A stretch of DNA of 64,000 nucleotides from Thalassotalea sp. 1_MG-2023 (GCF_030546745.1 NZ_JAUOPD010000009.1:84920-148919), one strand, 5' to 3'; counted from the stretch's first letter, positions 18,857 through 28,194 are shown. Notes: generated by a model not told the origin, from the sequence alone. Numbers and translations are program-made.

Positions 18857-19114
18857 GGTATGTTGATCTCTCGTGTTTGTTTTTTCAGCAGTTTATTGGT
18901 ATTTGGGCAAGGCATTGCGATTAATGTGTATTCCACATGCAAAAGCAATAACGACGTATAAATGACCAAAAACACTGCCCTTTGGGTTCAGCTTAAACGC
19001 TATATCTTCATCGTTGTTCGCCATTTACATGGAATAACCATGTATCATTGCTCACGCCTCGAATAAAAAGCGTTTTGTTCGACAAAACGTAATCTCGAAG
19101 AGCAGCAGACCCTA
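18854..19114. mobile_element. MITE-like element, 261 bp, imperfect terminal inverted repeats
   Basis: Non-coding sequence filling the gap between the kinase and HDOD genes. The left end TAAGGTATGTTGATCT and the inverted right end TAGGGTCTGCTGCTCT match at 12 of 16 positions, both beginning with TA, which suggests a TA target site. Internal hairpins include CGTTTTGT-TCG-ACAAAACG (19071-19089) and CATGG-AATAA-CCATG (about 19028-19042). The beginning of a second copy lies at 63925-64000. No transposase is encoded. The repeat looks like a dispersed element that I recall from Colwellia-like genomes; that recollection is unverified. Confidence 0.7.
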
Positions 19115-19120
19115 AACTTA

Positions 19121-19969
19121 TTAAGCACTTGCTTGTAATTCAATGCTTTCTTCTAAGAGGTCGAGGTAATCTTCCTGATCAAAGTCTAAACAGCAAAAAA
19201 CATCTTCTTTAATCGCTTCCCAATCAGGTGCATCACGGAAGTGCTTTTGTTGAAAAACAAGGTTTTCTGCCATTTTTAAAATAGCAAAATAGACTTGTTG
19301 GGATCGACTTTGAGATGTTGAGAGAAATTGACGATCATGGTGGCATAAAATTAACTGACAAATCTCCTTGGGTAAACGCCAAGATTTAGCAACGTAATAA
19401 CCAATGGTGGCATGATTAACGTGAAAAATCTCATCTTCTATGGCCGTTAAGGTTTTACTAGGTGTATTAAATGCTTGCTGGTAAATTTCTGAGTAATTTG
19501 GGTATTTCATTGCCAAAACAGGAATGCCGCAATCGTGAAATAACCCTAACGAAAACAGTTTATCGGTAGATACCGCTAATTTTATTTTTTTGCCAATATT
19601 AACTGAAGTACTAGCAATGCTTTGAGCATTATCCCAAAACTCTTCTAAGGCGATACTAGAATCATTTTGACTAAAGCAGCGTTGCATCAAAATGTTAGTC
19701 ACTAACGTTGAAATGCCCGTTAAACCAATAAACTTGGTCGCTTTATTGATATCGGAAATAGAGCGAGCTAAACCGTAAATGGGCGAATTAATGGCTTTAA
19801 TCACGGTAGAGGAAACGGCAACATCTTGAGAGATAATTGATGCAACTTGATTAATATCAGGTTCATCTGCCGCAATAACATGTTGTAAGCGTAGCAGCAA
19901 CTCAGGTTGAGGCGGTACTGAAAACCCACGTTTTATATCCGCTAATACTTTTTCATCGACTTCTAGCAT
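19121..19969 (-). CDS. HDOD domain protein
   Basis: A 282-residue cytoplasmic protein with a single HDOD domain (about residues 15-215). HDOD is an HD-related fold without full metal-binding residues, used as a scaffold in two-component and c-di-GMP signalling. Seen: SVPPQPELLLRLQHVI, ISQDVAVSSTVIKAINSPIYG, LFHDCGIPVLAMKYP and CHHDRQFL. It has no attached effector domain. It converges on the hybrid kinase, separated only by the MITE-like element. Confidence 0.88.
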   Translation of the reverse strand: MLEVDEKVLADIKRGFSVPPQPELLLRLQHVIAADEPDINQVASIISQDVAVSSTVIKAINSPIYGLARSISDINKATKFIGLTGISTLVTNILMQRCFSQNDSSIALEEFWDNAQSIASTSVNIGKKIKLAVSTDKLFSLGLFHDCGIPVLAMKYPNYSEIYQQAFNTPSKTLTAIEDEIFHVNHATIGYYVAKSWRLPKEICQLILCHHDRQFLSTSQSRSQQVYFAILKMAENLVFQQKHFRDAPDWEAIKEDVFCCLDFDQEDYLDLLEESIELQASA

Positions 19970-20144
19970 AATATTGATCTTTTTTTATTGTTCTTGTTTT
20001 CGTTATGCTTCCCATTCATTATGATGAGAATAAAACTAACACTTTGTTTAAAAAAACGACACTTTACTATCGCTCAAATTGTTAAAATAAACAATGCAAA
20101 TTTTAAGTATCTCTTTTAAACAGCCAATAAAAGTAACCATAAAA

Positions 20145-21206
20145 ATGAAAACATCTAACAGAACATTCGATCGTACTGACTTTTTAACCACATTGCTGAT
20201 GCTGGTTACATTAAGCTTTTCAGCGGTGGCAAATGAGCTTTCATGGCAGGTACAACAATTACCTAATGAACCTTCTTTACGTGGCAGTGCTATGGTGGAT
20301 GGTAAAATGTGGGTCACGGGTACAAACAACAGTGTGTTTGTCAGTGAAGACCAGGGAAATACTTGGTTTGATAAGTCAGTAAATAGTGAGCAATCGTTAG
20401 ATTTTAGAGATATTGAAGTTTTTGATAAGAAAACCGCCATTATTATGAGCGTGGGCTCAGGTGACGATTCTAAGTTATTGAAAACCGTAGATGGTGGAGA
20501 TAGTTGGCACTTACTTTATCAAAATGAAGATGAGCAAGGTTTTTTTGATTCCATTGGTTTTTGGGATAATCAAGCGGGGTTATTATTAGGTGATCCCGTT
20601 GATGGCTATTATGTTGTCAAAAAAACACAAGACGGTGGAAAAACATGGCGACGCATTGCCATCAATAAGTTGCCAAAGTTTCAAGCCAATGAGGCGGCAT
20701 TTGCTGCTTCTGGTAATACCTTACTCATCGGCGAGCAGGGCAAAGCATGGATCACAACCGGTGGTTTCTCTGCATCTGTCTATGTATCTAATGATTGGGG
20801 CGAATCATGGCAGCGTCAATCAGTTCCGCTGTATCAAGCAACACAAACAGCAGGTGGTTACGGATTGGCGTTAAATCATAATCAACAATTGTTTGTTCTC
20901 GGTGGTGATTATCAACAACGCCCTAAAGCCTATGCCAACATTGCACGTTTTGATGAACAGTGGCAATTAGTAAATGCCGGGCAAAGAGGCCTGAGAACCG
21001 CAATGAGCTGTTCTGAACGATTGTGTATCGCTACAGGAAAAACAGGCAGTGATTTGTCTTTTGATCAAGGCAAAAAGTGGCAAACCTTTGATAATGAAAA
21101 TGCTGAACAAGGTGATAAAGGCTTTTATACACTGGCAAATGAAGGCGAAATATTTATTGCCGCAGGCGCGAAAGGCAAAGTAGGTGTCGTTCGCGTAAAA
21201 CCTTAA
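20145..21206 (+). CDS. Secreted YCF48/BNR-like beta-propeller protein
   Basis: A 353-residue exported protein with repeated propeller blades marked by Asp-box or YCF48-like motifs: FVSEDQGNTWFDKS, LKTVDGGDSWHLLY, KKTQDGGKTWRRIA, YVSNDWGESWQRQS and LSFDQGKKWQTFD. Such proteins are often annotated as sialidase-like or photosystem II stability-like; here only a repeat scaffold is certain, with no catalytic residues recognised. A signal peptide (LLMLVTLSFSAVA) supports export. An upstream ATG at 20094 is possible; I chose 20145 because it gives a normal leader, but neither has a strong ribosome-binding site. Confidence 0.8.
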   Translation: MKTSNRTFDRTDFLTTLLMLVTLSFSAVANELSWQVQQLPNEPSLRGSAMVDGKMWVTGTNNSVFVSEDQGNTWFDKSVNSEQSLDFRDIEVFDKKTAIIMSVGSGDDSKLLKTVDGGDSWHLLYQNEDEQGFFDSIGFWDNQAGLLLGDPVDGYYVVKKTQDGGKTWRRIAINKLPKFQANEAAFAASGNTLLIGEQGKAWITTGGFSASVYVSNDWGESWQRQSVPLYQATQTAGGYGLALNHNQQLFVLGGDYQQRPKAYANIARFDEQWQLVNAGQRGLRTAMSCSERLCIATGKTGSDLSFDQGKKWQTFDNENAEQGDKGFYTLANEGEIFIAAGAKGKVGVVRVKP

Positions 21207-21213
21207 TGCCATG

Positions 21214-21245
21214 AACGGTGCTACGTAATATCTGACAGCACCGTT
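21214..21245. terminator. Inverted repeat between convergent genes
   Basis: AACGGTGCT and AGCACCGTT form a 9-bp stem with a 14-nt loop just after the propeller gene. No T-run, so terminator function is uncertain. Confidence 0.4.
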
Positions 21246-21277
21246 GTGCCTTAATTAATTTCAGCTTTCAACATTAG

Positions 21278-21811
21278 TTAGCTACCGTTGGTTTTATTTT
21301 TTCTGGCTGACAACTCAAGCGCTAAAGCAAGTAAACTTGCCAGAATGATGGCAATAAATAAAAATTCTTTATTTACCGTTTTATCTGAGGTTTTAATCAT
21401 AATTTCAGTGGTACGTTGTGTTTTCTGTTGCGCAGTATTGATAACTAATGAGAATGTTAGCTTAATATCGTTTGATATTTTAGGTGCTTGAAACGATATT
21501 TTATTATCGTCAGTTGTGAAATTAACGGTAGGGCCGGTGAGTTGTTGCCAATTGAAATGTACTGGTAGCCGTTTAGCGTGATCAACCTCGGCAATTAAAG
21601 TCACTTTTTTGCCTGAAAAAGCGTTGTATGCGTTAATGCTTTTAATCGTCGGTGCATGATGATTAATAGGCGTTTTTTTTAAGTTGCTCTGTTGATATTG
21701 GCTAAGCAAAAATGCACCGATGGTGATCGCCATTAATATTCCAAACAAAAGGCCAAAAATGCGCAATAGGTGGTGATGATAAAATTCGTTAATATTGTTT
21801 ATTTTGTTCAT
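21278..21811 (-). CDS. Two-TM protein with periplasmic Ig/PKD-like domain, function unknown
   Basis: A 177-residue protein: N-terminal TM (LLRIFGLLFGILMAITIGAF), a periplasmic domain of about 100 residues with PKD-like sequence (FSGKKVTLIAEVDHAKRLPVHFNWQQLTGPTVNF, ending in TFSLVIN), and a C-terminal TM (FLFIAIILASLLALALEL) followed by a basic tail. The PKD-like pattern (W-x-x-L-x-G-P-x-V) is fairly clear. The ORF runs upstream to 21904, but AGGAATT right before ATG 21811 marks the start. It follows the beta-propeller lipoprotein gene by 44 bp, so they likely form an operon. Confidence 0.75.
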   Translation of the reverse strand: MNKINNINEFYHHHLLRIFGLLFGILMAITIGAFLLSQYQQSNLKKTPINHHAPTIKSINAYNAFSGKKVTLIAEVDHAKRLPVHFNWQQLTGPTVNFTTDDNKISFQAPKISNDIKLTFSLVINTAQQKTQRTTEIMIKTSDKTVNKEFLFIAIILASLLALALELSARKNKTNGS

Positions 21812-21855
21812 ATAATTCCTACTGTGATGATTATTTTTATAAAGTGGGGTAAACG

Positions 21856-23892
21856 TTAATAGGGACCAAAAATATTTTCTGGTGCATACCAGAACGTGCG
21901 CCAAAGATGATTACCATGTAAGTAGTAAATATCGTCAAGGTTAAAAATTGCTCTATCACCTAATGATGAAGGGAAAGTCGGGGTTACATTCCAAGCATCA
22001 TTAATCGCAAATACATTGCCAATATGATGCAATTGAGCATCAGTGTTTTCGCTGGTAATTTCTATTAAGGTTAGAAAGTTTTCTTTAGTCCAAGTCTCTA
22101 TATTGCTATTTTGTTGTTCGTTATTCACATGCCATCTCTCCATAGGAATTCCAAAACGATGACGTTCGTCATGTTTAGATGTGTGGTGTGTGAGTGCAAG
22201 ATAATTGAACTCAACGGGAGTGAAGGCTGCGGGCTGTGTAAAAGAAGCGATTACTTTCGGTGAATTGATGTTACTGATATCAAAAAGACTGATTTTCGCT
22301 CCTTGTGCTTTTGGTTTGTTTAATTGAACATTGTCATTTTGATTTTTTGGAAAGTGTTGCTCAATACCCAGTAAAAGTTCAGCTGAAATAGGCAGTAGGG
22401 ACGATAAATAGCCAGGTACGTTAAATGTTCCACGTATATACGGCGCGTCTGGTGTTGATAAGTCTATCAGATAGATCGGATCGGTTGCTGAATATGTCAG
22501 TATGAATGCTACATTATTAACAAATCGCACTGCTTTTATATCTTGTTGCTCATGGTGATTAAGATTGGCAGCGCCTATTTTTATTGGCTGAGTATCATTG
22601 GGTAACTGTGAAATAATCTTAAGTTCTTTATGCGGGCCAGTTGTGGATTCTTGTAAGACAAATAACTGATGTTCAAAACCTGTATTGGTACTTCCTTCAG
22701 TAGTCACTACACGTAGCATTGACTGATGCTCATTGAACCGTAAGTTTGCGTTGATTTCGCCAAAACCTCCTGGAAGTTCAACGGAGCCGCTATAGCTAAA
22801 TTCTTGCTCTTTAAATGAAAATTTATGAATTGCAGAGGTTTTAGCCGTGTTTTGTTTTTTGGTGTTGTATAAATACATTGCTGTGTTCGAAGTATAAACA
22901 CCTTGAATATCGCTATTAACGCACAGTGATGTGATTGATTCTGGCTCATTAACATCAAGTACTGTCAGTGTTGTTATGCCATCGAAACCATCATCCTCGT
23001 TACTGGTGGCAGGAGTAAAACATTGTTCAGACGTTACCAGTAATGAGCTAATACCTTGAGCATTGGTTATTTTGGGGAGAATGTCGGATATTGGTGTTGA
23101 ATAGATTTTTCGAAAATTCGCAAGGTGTTCAGCGTCGTTGTTGGCAAGTGGCAGCCCAGGAATATAAGGGGAAAAACTGCTAAGAAAGTACAGCTTATTG
23201 CCAATTCTTCTGCTATCAATAATACGTCCATCAATGGTGAAAGTATGCTGCAGTATCGCTTGTTCAGGTGATGAAATATCAACAATAGATAAGTGAAAAC
23301 TATGCCCTACAGGAAAAAATGATGCGTTTGCAGAGGTATTTTTGCTTGCATAACCGGCATAATGTTGTTGATTACTGAAAGCTGCTAATCGCTTTTCCGT
23401 GATATATATCCCATTAATTGCGGCATCGTTTAACCTCAATGGCACATATGTAACTGGCGTGATATCACCCTGTTGATGCCGTGATAAAATTTTAATGTTC
23501 GGCGCTGACTCTTCAGTTGTCTGATCGTTATAGTGCGGATTAGTTGCGATAAATATATATTGATCGTTTTGCTTTATTCGATCGCCTGCGAAGGTATTAT
23601 TTTTTATGATTGCCGATGATGAATAACTTAACGATGTTACTGCGTGATCTTCATTATATATTGGTACTAAAGGATATTTATTCCTCGCTTTACTTCTTAA
23701 ATAAATACCGTTTCGTAAATGTCGTTGAAAGCTATGACGATCTGCTTTTTTTAACGGAGTTGTTGAATTTTCCAATGCATTTAAAGGAGGGATTGCGTGA
23801 ATGTTTTGTGTCACACTAATGCTTGCTTTGTCTGAATCGCAGCCAACAACACAGAGACACAGCGTTAAAAGGCTAACTTTTAAGGTCGTCAT
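21856..23892 (-). CDS. Beta-propeller domain lipoprotein
   Basis: A 678-residue lipoprotein (lipobox VVGC after MTTLKVSLLTLCLC) resembling the secreted beta-propeller family PF09826. Recognisable blade motifs are VPLRLNDAAINGIYITEKRL, LSIVDISSPEQAIL followed by GRIIDSRRIGNKLYFLSSF, VRFVNNVAFILTY, PIYLIDLSTPDAPYIRGTF and LYHL-type tails. The role is unknown in the family; surface attachment and partner binding are plausible. The downstream gene encodes a membrane protein with a PKD-like domain, and the two may work together. Confidence 0.82.
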   Translation of the reverse strand: MTTLKVSLLTLCLCVVGCDSDKASISVTQNIHAIPPLNALENSTTPLKKADRHSFQRHLRNGIYLRSKARNKYPLVPIYNEDHAVTSLSYSSSAIIKNNTFAGDRIKQNDQYIFIATNPHYNDQTTEESAPNIKILSRHQQGDITPVTYVPLRLNDAAINGIYITEKRLAAFSNQQHYAGYASKNTSANASFFPVGHSFHLSIVDISSPEQAILQHTFTIDGRIIDSRRIGNKLYFLSSFSPYIPGLPLANNDAEHLANFRKIYSTPISDILPKITNAQGISSLLVTSEQCFTPATSNEDDGFDGITTLTVLDVNEPESITSLCVNSDIQGVYTSNTAMYLYNTKKQNTAKTSAIHKFSFKEQEFSYSGSVELPGGFGEINANLRFNEHQSMLRVVTTEGSTNTGFEHQLFVLQESTTGPHKELKIISQLPNDTQPIKIGAANLNHHEQQDIKAVRFVNNVAFILTYSATDPIYLIDLSTPDAPYIRGTFNVPGYLSSLLPISAELLLGIEQHFPKNQNDNVQLNKPKAQGAKISLFDISNINSPKVIASFTQPAAFTPVEFNYLALTHHTSKHDERHRFGIPMERWHVNNEQQNSNIETWTKENFLTLIEITSENTDAQLHHIGNVFAINDAWNVTPTFPSSLGDRAIFNLDDIYYLHGNHLWRTFWYAPENIFGPY

Positions 23893-24048
23893 GTTGTTCC
23901 TTATCGAATACTATGGATTATTGAATTACTATGAATGAAGTTAAGGTGAACTGCTGTTGCCAATTGCTATTAAATGTAATCAGGTGTAATCGCCGCTAGT
24001 ATTTGTTGGCTTCTGTGGTAAATTGAGGCAAAAATTTTCGGAGTAACC

Positions 24049-24891
24049 TTGTTGAAGTATTTAGCACTGCTATGTTGTTTTATTACTTATACTGCAATTG
24101 CTAGTTGTCACCCTGATAGTGATTCATGCGCACCTGTATCGCAATGGCAGTTTTCAATCGCGCTTGGCGGTGGTGTTCATACGAATCCGCTCAATGGCGG
24201 AGACAATATACCTTTAGTGCTTGTTCCTTCTGTAAGTTATTACGGTGAAAACCTTTTTTTTGATAATGGGTTGCTAGGTTATTCATTGTTAGAAAATGAA
24301 CGTTTGGTTTTTAGTGCTGTTACCCAGCTTAACCAAGAAAAAGCGTATTTTACTCGTTGGCATCCAAAAAATATCTTTGTTGTAAGCATGAATAATGCTT
24401 TTCATGGCGCGGCAAAAGAATCTATTGATATAAACCAAGTTGATGATCGAGATTGGGCGCTTGATGCCGGTGGGCAAGTTAATTGGTTTATTGAACAACA
24501 CACTGATGTTATGGCAAAACTTCTGTGGGATGTTTCGAGTGTTTACCAAGGTTACACGGGGGAACTGAGTGTTAACCATAGAGTAACGGTTCCCTTTATT
24601 GAACATAGCCAACTTTCTTTTGGTCTAGGCGCACAGGTTAATAGCCGTAAACTAGTGAATTACTATTATGGCGTTGAGCAACAAGACAGTCTTTTTACTC
24701 AAATAACCTTTAAAGGTAAAACCAGTATCAACCCGGTTTTTCATGTGAAATTCACGAAAGCAATTTCAACTCAGTGGCGCTTATCGTTTTATTGGAAACG
24801 AAAGTTGCTTGATGCTAATACAGCTAACAGCCCACTGATTAATTCATCACAAATAGATACCGTATTTCTAGGGATGGAATATGCGTTTTAA
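24049..24891 (+). CDS. MipA/OmpV family outer-membrane protein
   Basis: A 280-residue outer-membrane beta-barrel of the MipA/OmpV family (scaffold or porin-like, often controlled by an adjacent two-component system). A signal peptide (MLKYLALLCCFITYTAIA) is followed by FSIALGGGVHTNPLNGGDNIPLVLVPSVSYYG and FFDNGLLGYSL, typical of the first strands, and it ends with VFLGMEYAF, a terminal aromatic as in barrels. The start is TTG (24049 or 24052) with GGAG at 24040-24043; no ATG fits the signal peptide. First gene of a four-gene operon with DUF3019, a response regulator and a kinase. Confidence 0.88.
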   Translation: MLKYLALLCCFITYTAIASCHPDSDSCAPVSQWQFSIALGGGVHTNPLNGGDNIPLVLVPSVSYYGENLFFDNGLLGYSLLENERLVFSAVTQLNQEKAYFTRWHPKNIFVVSMNNAFHGAAKESIDINQVDDRDWALDAGGQVNWFIEQHTDVMAKLLWDVSSVYQGYTGELSVNHRVTVPFIEHSQLSFGLGAQVNSRKLVNYYYGVEQQDSLFTQITFKGKTSINPVFHVKFTKAISTQWRLSFYWKRKLLDANTANSPLINSSQIDTVFLGMEYAF

Positions 24892-25267
24892 ACTCGGTGT
24901 TAAGCGATGGTTACTTATCGCTGGAATACTTAGTCAGCCACTTGTAAATGCAAAAGAAGTGGTATTCAGTATTTCACCTACCATATGTATTGTGAATAAA
25001 ATGGGTGAACCTTGTACCATGACAGTAAATGTTAATTGGCAAACCCCAAACGCTGGTGATTATTGTTTATATCAAGACACTGAGCAATTAACTTGCTGGC
25101 AAAATACGGCAAGTATCGCCACACGATTAAATATTCATCTACAGCAAAATATGGTATTCAGTTTACGTGAACAGAACACCATATTGGCGCAAAAACAAAT
25201 TCGCGTAAATGCAAGTGCACCAAGAAAATTTAGACGTAAATTACGAGCTCAGTGGAGTGTATTTTAA
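24881..25267 (+). CDS. DUF3019 family exported protein
   Basis: A 128-residue protein with signal peptide (WLLIAGILSQPLVNA) and an Ig-like DUF3019 domain (VFSISPTICIVNKMGEPC, then YCLYQDTEQLTCWQ). It overlaps the end of the MipA gene by 11 bp, and its stop overlaps the regulator's ATG by one base, so translation is coupled. In Shewanella and Pseudoalteromonas, DUF3019 genes commonly sit in MipA/two-component clusters; the function is unknown but presumably periplasmic. Confidence 0.85.
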   Translation: MRFKLGVKRWLLIAGILSQPLVNAKEVVFSISPTICIVNKMGEPCTMTVNVNWQTPNAGDYCLYQDTEQLTCWQNTASIATRLNIHLQQNMVFSLREQNTILAQKQIRVNASAPRKFRRKLRAQWSVF

Positions 25268-25959
25268 TGGCAAACATATTGTTGGTTGAAGATGATGAAC
25301 GTTTAGCTAAATTGATCAAAGACTTTTTAAAACAAAATGGTTTTGATGTTACGGTGTTACATCGTGGCGATCATGCGCTAGATTACATAAAAAAAAGCCA
25401 GCCTGACTTAACCATTCTTGATGTAATGTTACCGAAAGTAGATGGTTTTTCAATTTGTCGTGCTGTACGACCATTTTATCAACAACCGATACTTTTTTTA
25501 ACAGCTAAAGACAGTGATATTGATCACGTATTGGGTTTAGAAATTGGCGCTGATGACTACCTAACAAAACCCATTGAGCCACGGGTACTACTTGCTCGAA
25601 TTAATACGCGTTTGCGGCGTAAGAGTGCTCCTGAACTTGCTGTTGAATCTCTCACATATGGTGAGTTGTTTATAGATAAAACGGCTCGAAAAGTGATGTT
25701 GTCAGATCAACTTATTGACTTAACAAGCCATGAATTTGAATTATTATGGTTGTTAGCTGAAAACGCAGGGGAGCCGCAAAGCCGTGATTATATTCATCAG
25801 AAAATGATCGGACGTGAATACGACGGCTTAGATCGCAGTGTCGATGTGAGAGTGTCTAGACTTCGTAAAAAATTACATGATAACGTAGAACAACCCTTTC
25901 GTATTATCACTGTTTGGGGTAAAGGCTATATGTTGAGTAAAACGGCTTGGCACAGTTAA
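25267..25959 (+). CDS. OmpR/PhoB family response regulator (RstA-like)
   Basis: A 230-residue DNA-binding response regulator. The N-terminal receiver has acidic residues in VEDDERLAK, phospho-acceptor Asp 52 in LDVMLP, and a Lys in DDYLTKPIEP. The C-terminal winged helix has LTSHEFELLWLLAENAG, then RSVDVRVSRLRKKL and RIITVWGKGYML. The ATG overlaps the DUF3019 stop (TAATG), so the upstream in-frame ATG at 25252 is not needed. Probably paired with the kinase that starts 43 bp downstream. Confidence 0.94.
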   Translation: MANILLVEDDERLAKLIKDFLKQNGFDVTVLHRGDHALDYIKKSQPDLTILDVMLPKVDGFSICRAVRPFYQQPILFLTAKDSDIDHVLGLEIGADDYLTKPIEPRVLLARINTRLRRKSAPELAVESLTYGELFIDKTARKVMLSDQLIDLTSHEFELLWLLAENAGEPQSRDYIHQKMIGREYDGLDRSVDVRVSRLRKKLHDNVEQPFRIITVWGKGYMLSKTAWHS

Positions 25960-26002
25960 TGGTACGGAAAGCTTTTCACTGTGATGAGGCATTGAGGCAA
26001 CA

Positions 26003-27262
26003 TTGAACCGCTTATTTTTTCATTTATTTCTCGTGATCGTGCTAGGTTTAGTGACCATCAATTGGTTAACCGAATCACTATGGCAGCAATGGTACCCACA
26101 AATAAATAATGAAAACCCGCCGCTAGTTAAATCATTAAGCGTTATTGTAGAACAACAAACCTTACAGCCTTTGCCGTTATCGTCACTCTCTACCATGTTA
26201 AATATGCCGGTAAGTATGCTTGCTTTGCAAGAGGTGGCATGGTTACCAGCGCAACTGCAACAGTTAACAGCACACAAGCCAGTCGTAACCTATGATGCTT
26301 TTGATCAACTCATTGTTTATGTCAAAGAGCAGCGCTCCCAACAAGTGTATATGTTTGGACCGATAAAGGTTAGCGCGATGGAAGCTGAGCATAATACATT
26401 AAAAATCATGTTGCTTTGCTTGTCTTATCTGTTGCTCGCGCTGATTATTTATTTATGGAGTAAACCGTTATGGCAAGATCTCAATCGATTAAATGCAATG
26501 ACCGCACAAATTGCCAAGGGCAATTTCGCAATCACGGGCTTGAAGAGCAAATCATCACCTATCAGTAATATTGTAAAAACATTTGATACCATGGCGCAAC
26601 GCGTTACCCAGTTAGTTTCTGATCAGCGGCAGTTGGTTAATGCAGTGTCGCATGAACTTAGAACGCCGTTAGCAAGATTAAGGTTTTCACTTGAAATGTT
26701 AGAACAAGTTCCAGAGCAACATCGATCTGAAATGAAGCAAGATGTCACAGAAATGTCGACGCTCATTGATGAAATGCTTAACTATGCGCGACTAGAAAAC
26801 ATTGACGCAAGTGATAACAAACAACAGAACGACCTAGTGTTGATTGTTAATCAAGTGGTTGATAAAGGAATTCGCCTATCTGACAAACAGATCCAATGTC
26901 ACCTGCCAACCCATTGCGAGTTTTATTGTAATGCCGTGCTTATTGAACGCGCGCTACAAAACTTATTGAGCAATGCGATAAGGTACGCTAAACAACAGGT
27001 CGTCGTTTCGCTCACTCAGCATGAAAGTGGCAACATTGAGTTAATTGTAGAAGACGACGGTTGTGGTATCCCCCGAGAAGAACGAGATAAAGTATTTGAT
27101 GCCTTTTATCGCATTGATAAAAGCCGCAATAAAGCATTAGGCGGCTTTGGTTTAGGTTTAGCGATTGTTGAGCGTATTTGTCGCTCACATCGTGGTTACT
27201 GTCAGGTAAACGAATCTTCGCTTGGTGGTTGTAAATTTATTATCAGCTTACCTAAAGCTTAG
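26003..27262 (+). CDS. Sensor histidine kinase (RstB-like), partner of the upstream regulator
   Basis: A 419-residue inner-membrane kinase: TM1 (about 5-20), a periplasmic sensor of about 110 residues, TM2 (LKIMLLCLSYLLLALIIYLW), HAMP, HisKA with AVSHELRTPLARLRFSLEM (His 217), and HATPase with ALQNLLSNAIRYA, DDGCGIP and GGFGLGLAIV. It starts at TTG 26003 with GAGG a few bases upstream. It ends in a 4-bp overlap with the convergent protease gene. Confidence 0.92.
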   Translation: MNRLFFHLFLVIVLGLVTINWLTESLWQQWYPQINNENPPLVKSLSVIVEQQTLQPLPLSSLSTMLNMPVSMLALQEVAWLPAQLQQLTAHKPVVTYDAFDQLIVYVKEQRSQQVYMFGPIKVSAMEAEHNTLKIMLLCLSYLLLALIIYLWSKPLWQDLNRLNAMTAQIAKGNFAITGLKSKSSPISNIVKTFDTMAQRVTQLVSDQRQLVNAVSHELRTPLARLRFSLEMLEQVPEQHRSEMKQDVTEMSTLIDEMLNYARLENIDASDNKQQNDLVLIVNQVVDKGIRLSDKQIQCHLPTHCEFYCNAVLIERALQNLLSNAIRYAKQQVVVSLTQHESGNIELIVEDDGCGIPREERDKVFDAFYRIDKSRNKALGGFGLGLAIVERICRSHRGYCQVNESSLGGCKFIISLPKA

Positions 27263-28194
27263 GTAGTGCTAACATCACTTTCTTCAAGTAAGCAGTAAAA
27301 ATCAAAAGCATTAGGTAAGCTTTCTCCATCAAGCTTATAGGTACCCAAAATAAATTCGTAAGGCATATAGAGATAGCCAGATAAACCAAAATTTTCCCCA
27401 TAAGAATTACGAATCAGTAACGCTTGTTTTTCATCATCAAAACCAACAGCACAAACGGCATGGCCGCCGATACGTAATTCTTCTTCACTTGGAATAGGCA
27501 TAACGCCTGAAGATGGAATATTAAAAAAACTGCGAGGTTCCATAAAACCAAAAATAATAGGCGTTTGGTTGCTAAGCGCATGCTTTATTTCGTCAATTCC
27601 GTGTTCGATGCTTAAGCGGCAATACTTAACTTGTCTGAATGTTTTAGCTTGTTTAATGGCTTTTGGGGAGGGTTTTTCGTTCATTAACTTTTGAATAATT
27701 GCTTGTTTTTCCACTAGCACTTGTTCAAGGTTTTGAGTAATTTCTTCAAGGGTTGCGGTTTTTATTAATTGATATAAAGAGTCTGGAACATGTGTTTTAG
27801 GGTAGGGCCATAAGTCCGCACAACATACGCCGAAAAGCTGTAATGCTTGAAAACCATCGCTGATCAAAACAGGTGTGTTTTGTAGTTCTTTGCCAGCTAA
27901 TAAGCGCTCATGATAGTAAATATACATTGCAGAGGCTTTAGAAACTTGGCTGCAATCATCAAAAAACTCAGTTTTTTGTCTATTTAATGTGATCTCCATT
28001 GCAGCTGATAATGCGCACCCAGTACAAGCATTCAGTAAACCCTGATCCATCACCGGTGAAATAATAAACTCACGCAGATCAACACGTGCTTGAGCACATG
28101 CTTGCCAATGACTTGAATCACAGTTTTGTTGATATAGCGGGGATGCAGTGCATTGAGCATTTGGCACGACACTTCGGCAGTATAAATGTTGCAT
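27259..28194 (-). CDS. Papain-like (C1 family) cysteine protease
   Basis: A 311-residue protein with the C1A catalytic set: DQGLLNACTGCAL (nucleophile Cys 57 after the oxyanion Gln 51), GGHAVCAVGFDD (His 245) and IRNSYGENFGLSGYLYMPYEF (Asn 263). No signal peptide or propeptide-like start is visible, so it is probably cytoplasmic or released by another route. The N-terminus is Cys-rich (Cys 6, 15, 25, 33). AAGGATAT precedes the ATG. It is convergent with the RstB-like kinase; no inhibitor gene is adjacent. The target is unknown. Confidence 0.88.
   Translation of the reverse strand: MQHLYCRSVVPNAQCTASPLYQQNCDSSHWQACAQARVDLREFIISPVMDQGLLNACTGCALSAAMEITLNRQKTEFFDDCSQVSKASAMYIYYHERLLAGKELQNTPVLISDGFQALQLFGVCCADLWPYPKTHVPDSLYQLIKTATLEEITQNLEQVLVEKQAIIQKLMNEKPSPKAIKQAKTFRQVKYCRLSIEHGIDEIKHALSNQTPIIFGFMEPRSFFNIPSSGVMPIPSEEELRIGGHAVCAVGFDDEKQALLIRNSYGENFGLSGYLYMPYEFILGTYKLDGESLPNAFDFYCLLEESDVSTT

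Noticed and set aside
20094..20144. Upstream ATG extension of the YCF48-like gene
   Set aside because: It would place 17 extra residues before the signal peptide; the ATG at 20145 gives a normal leader.
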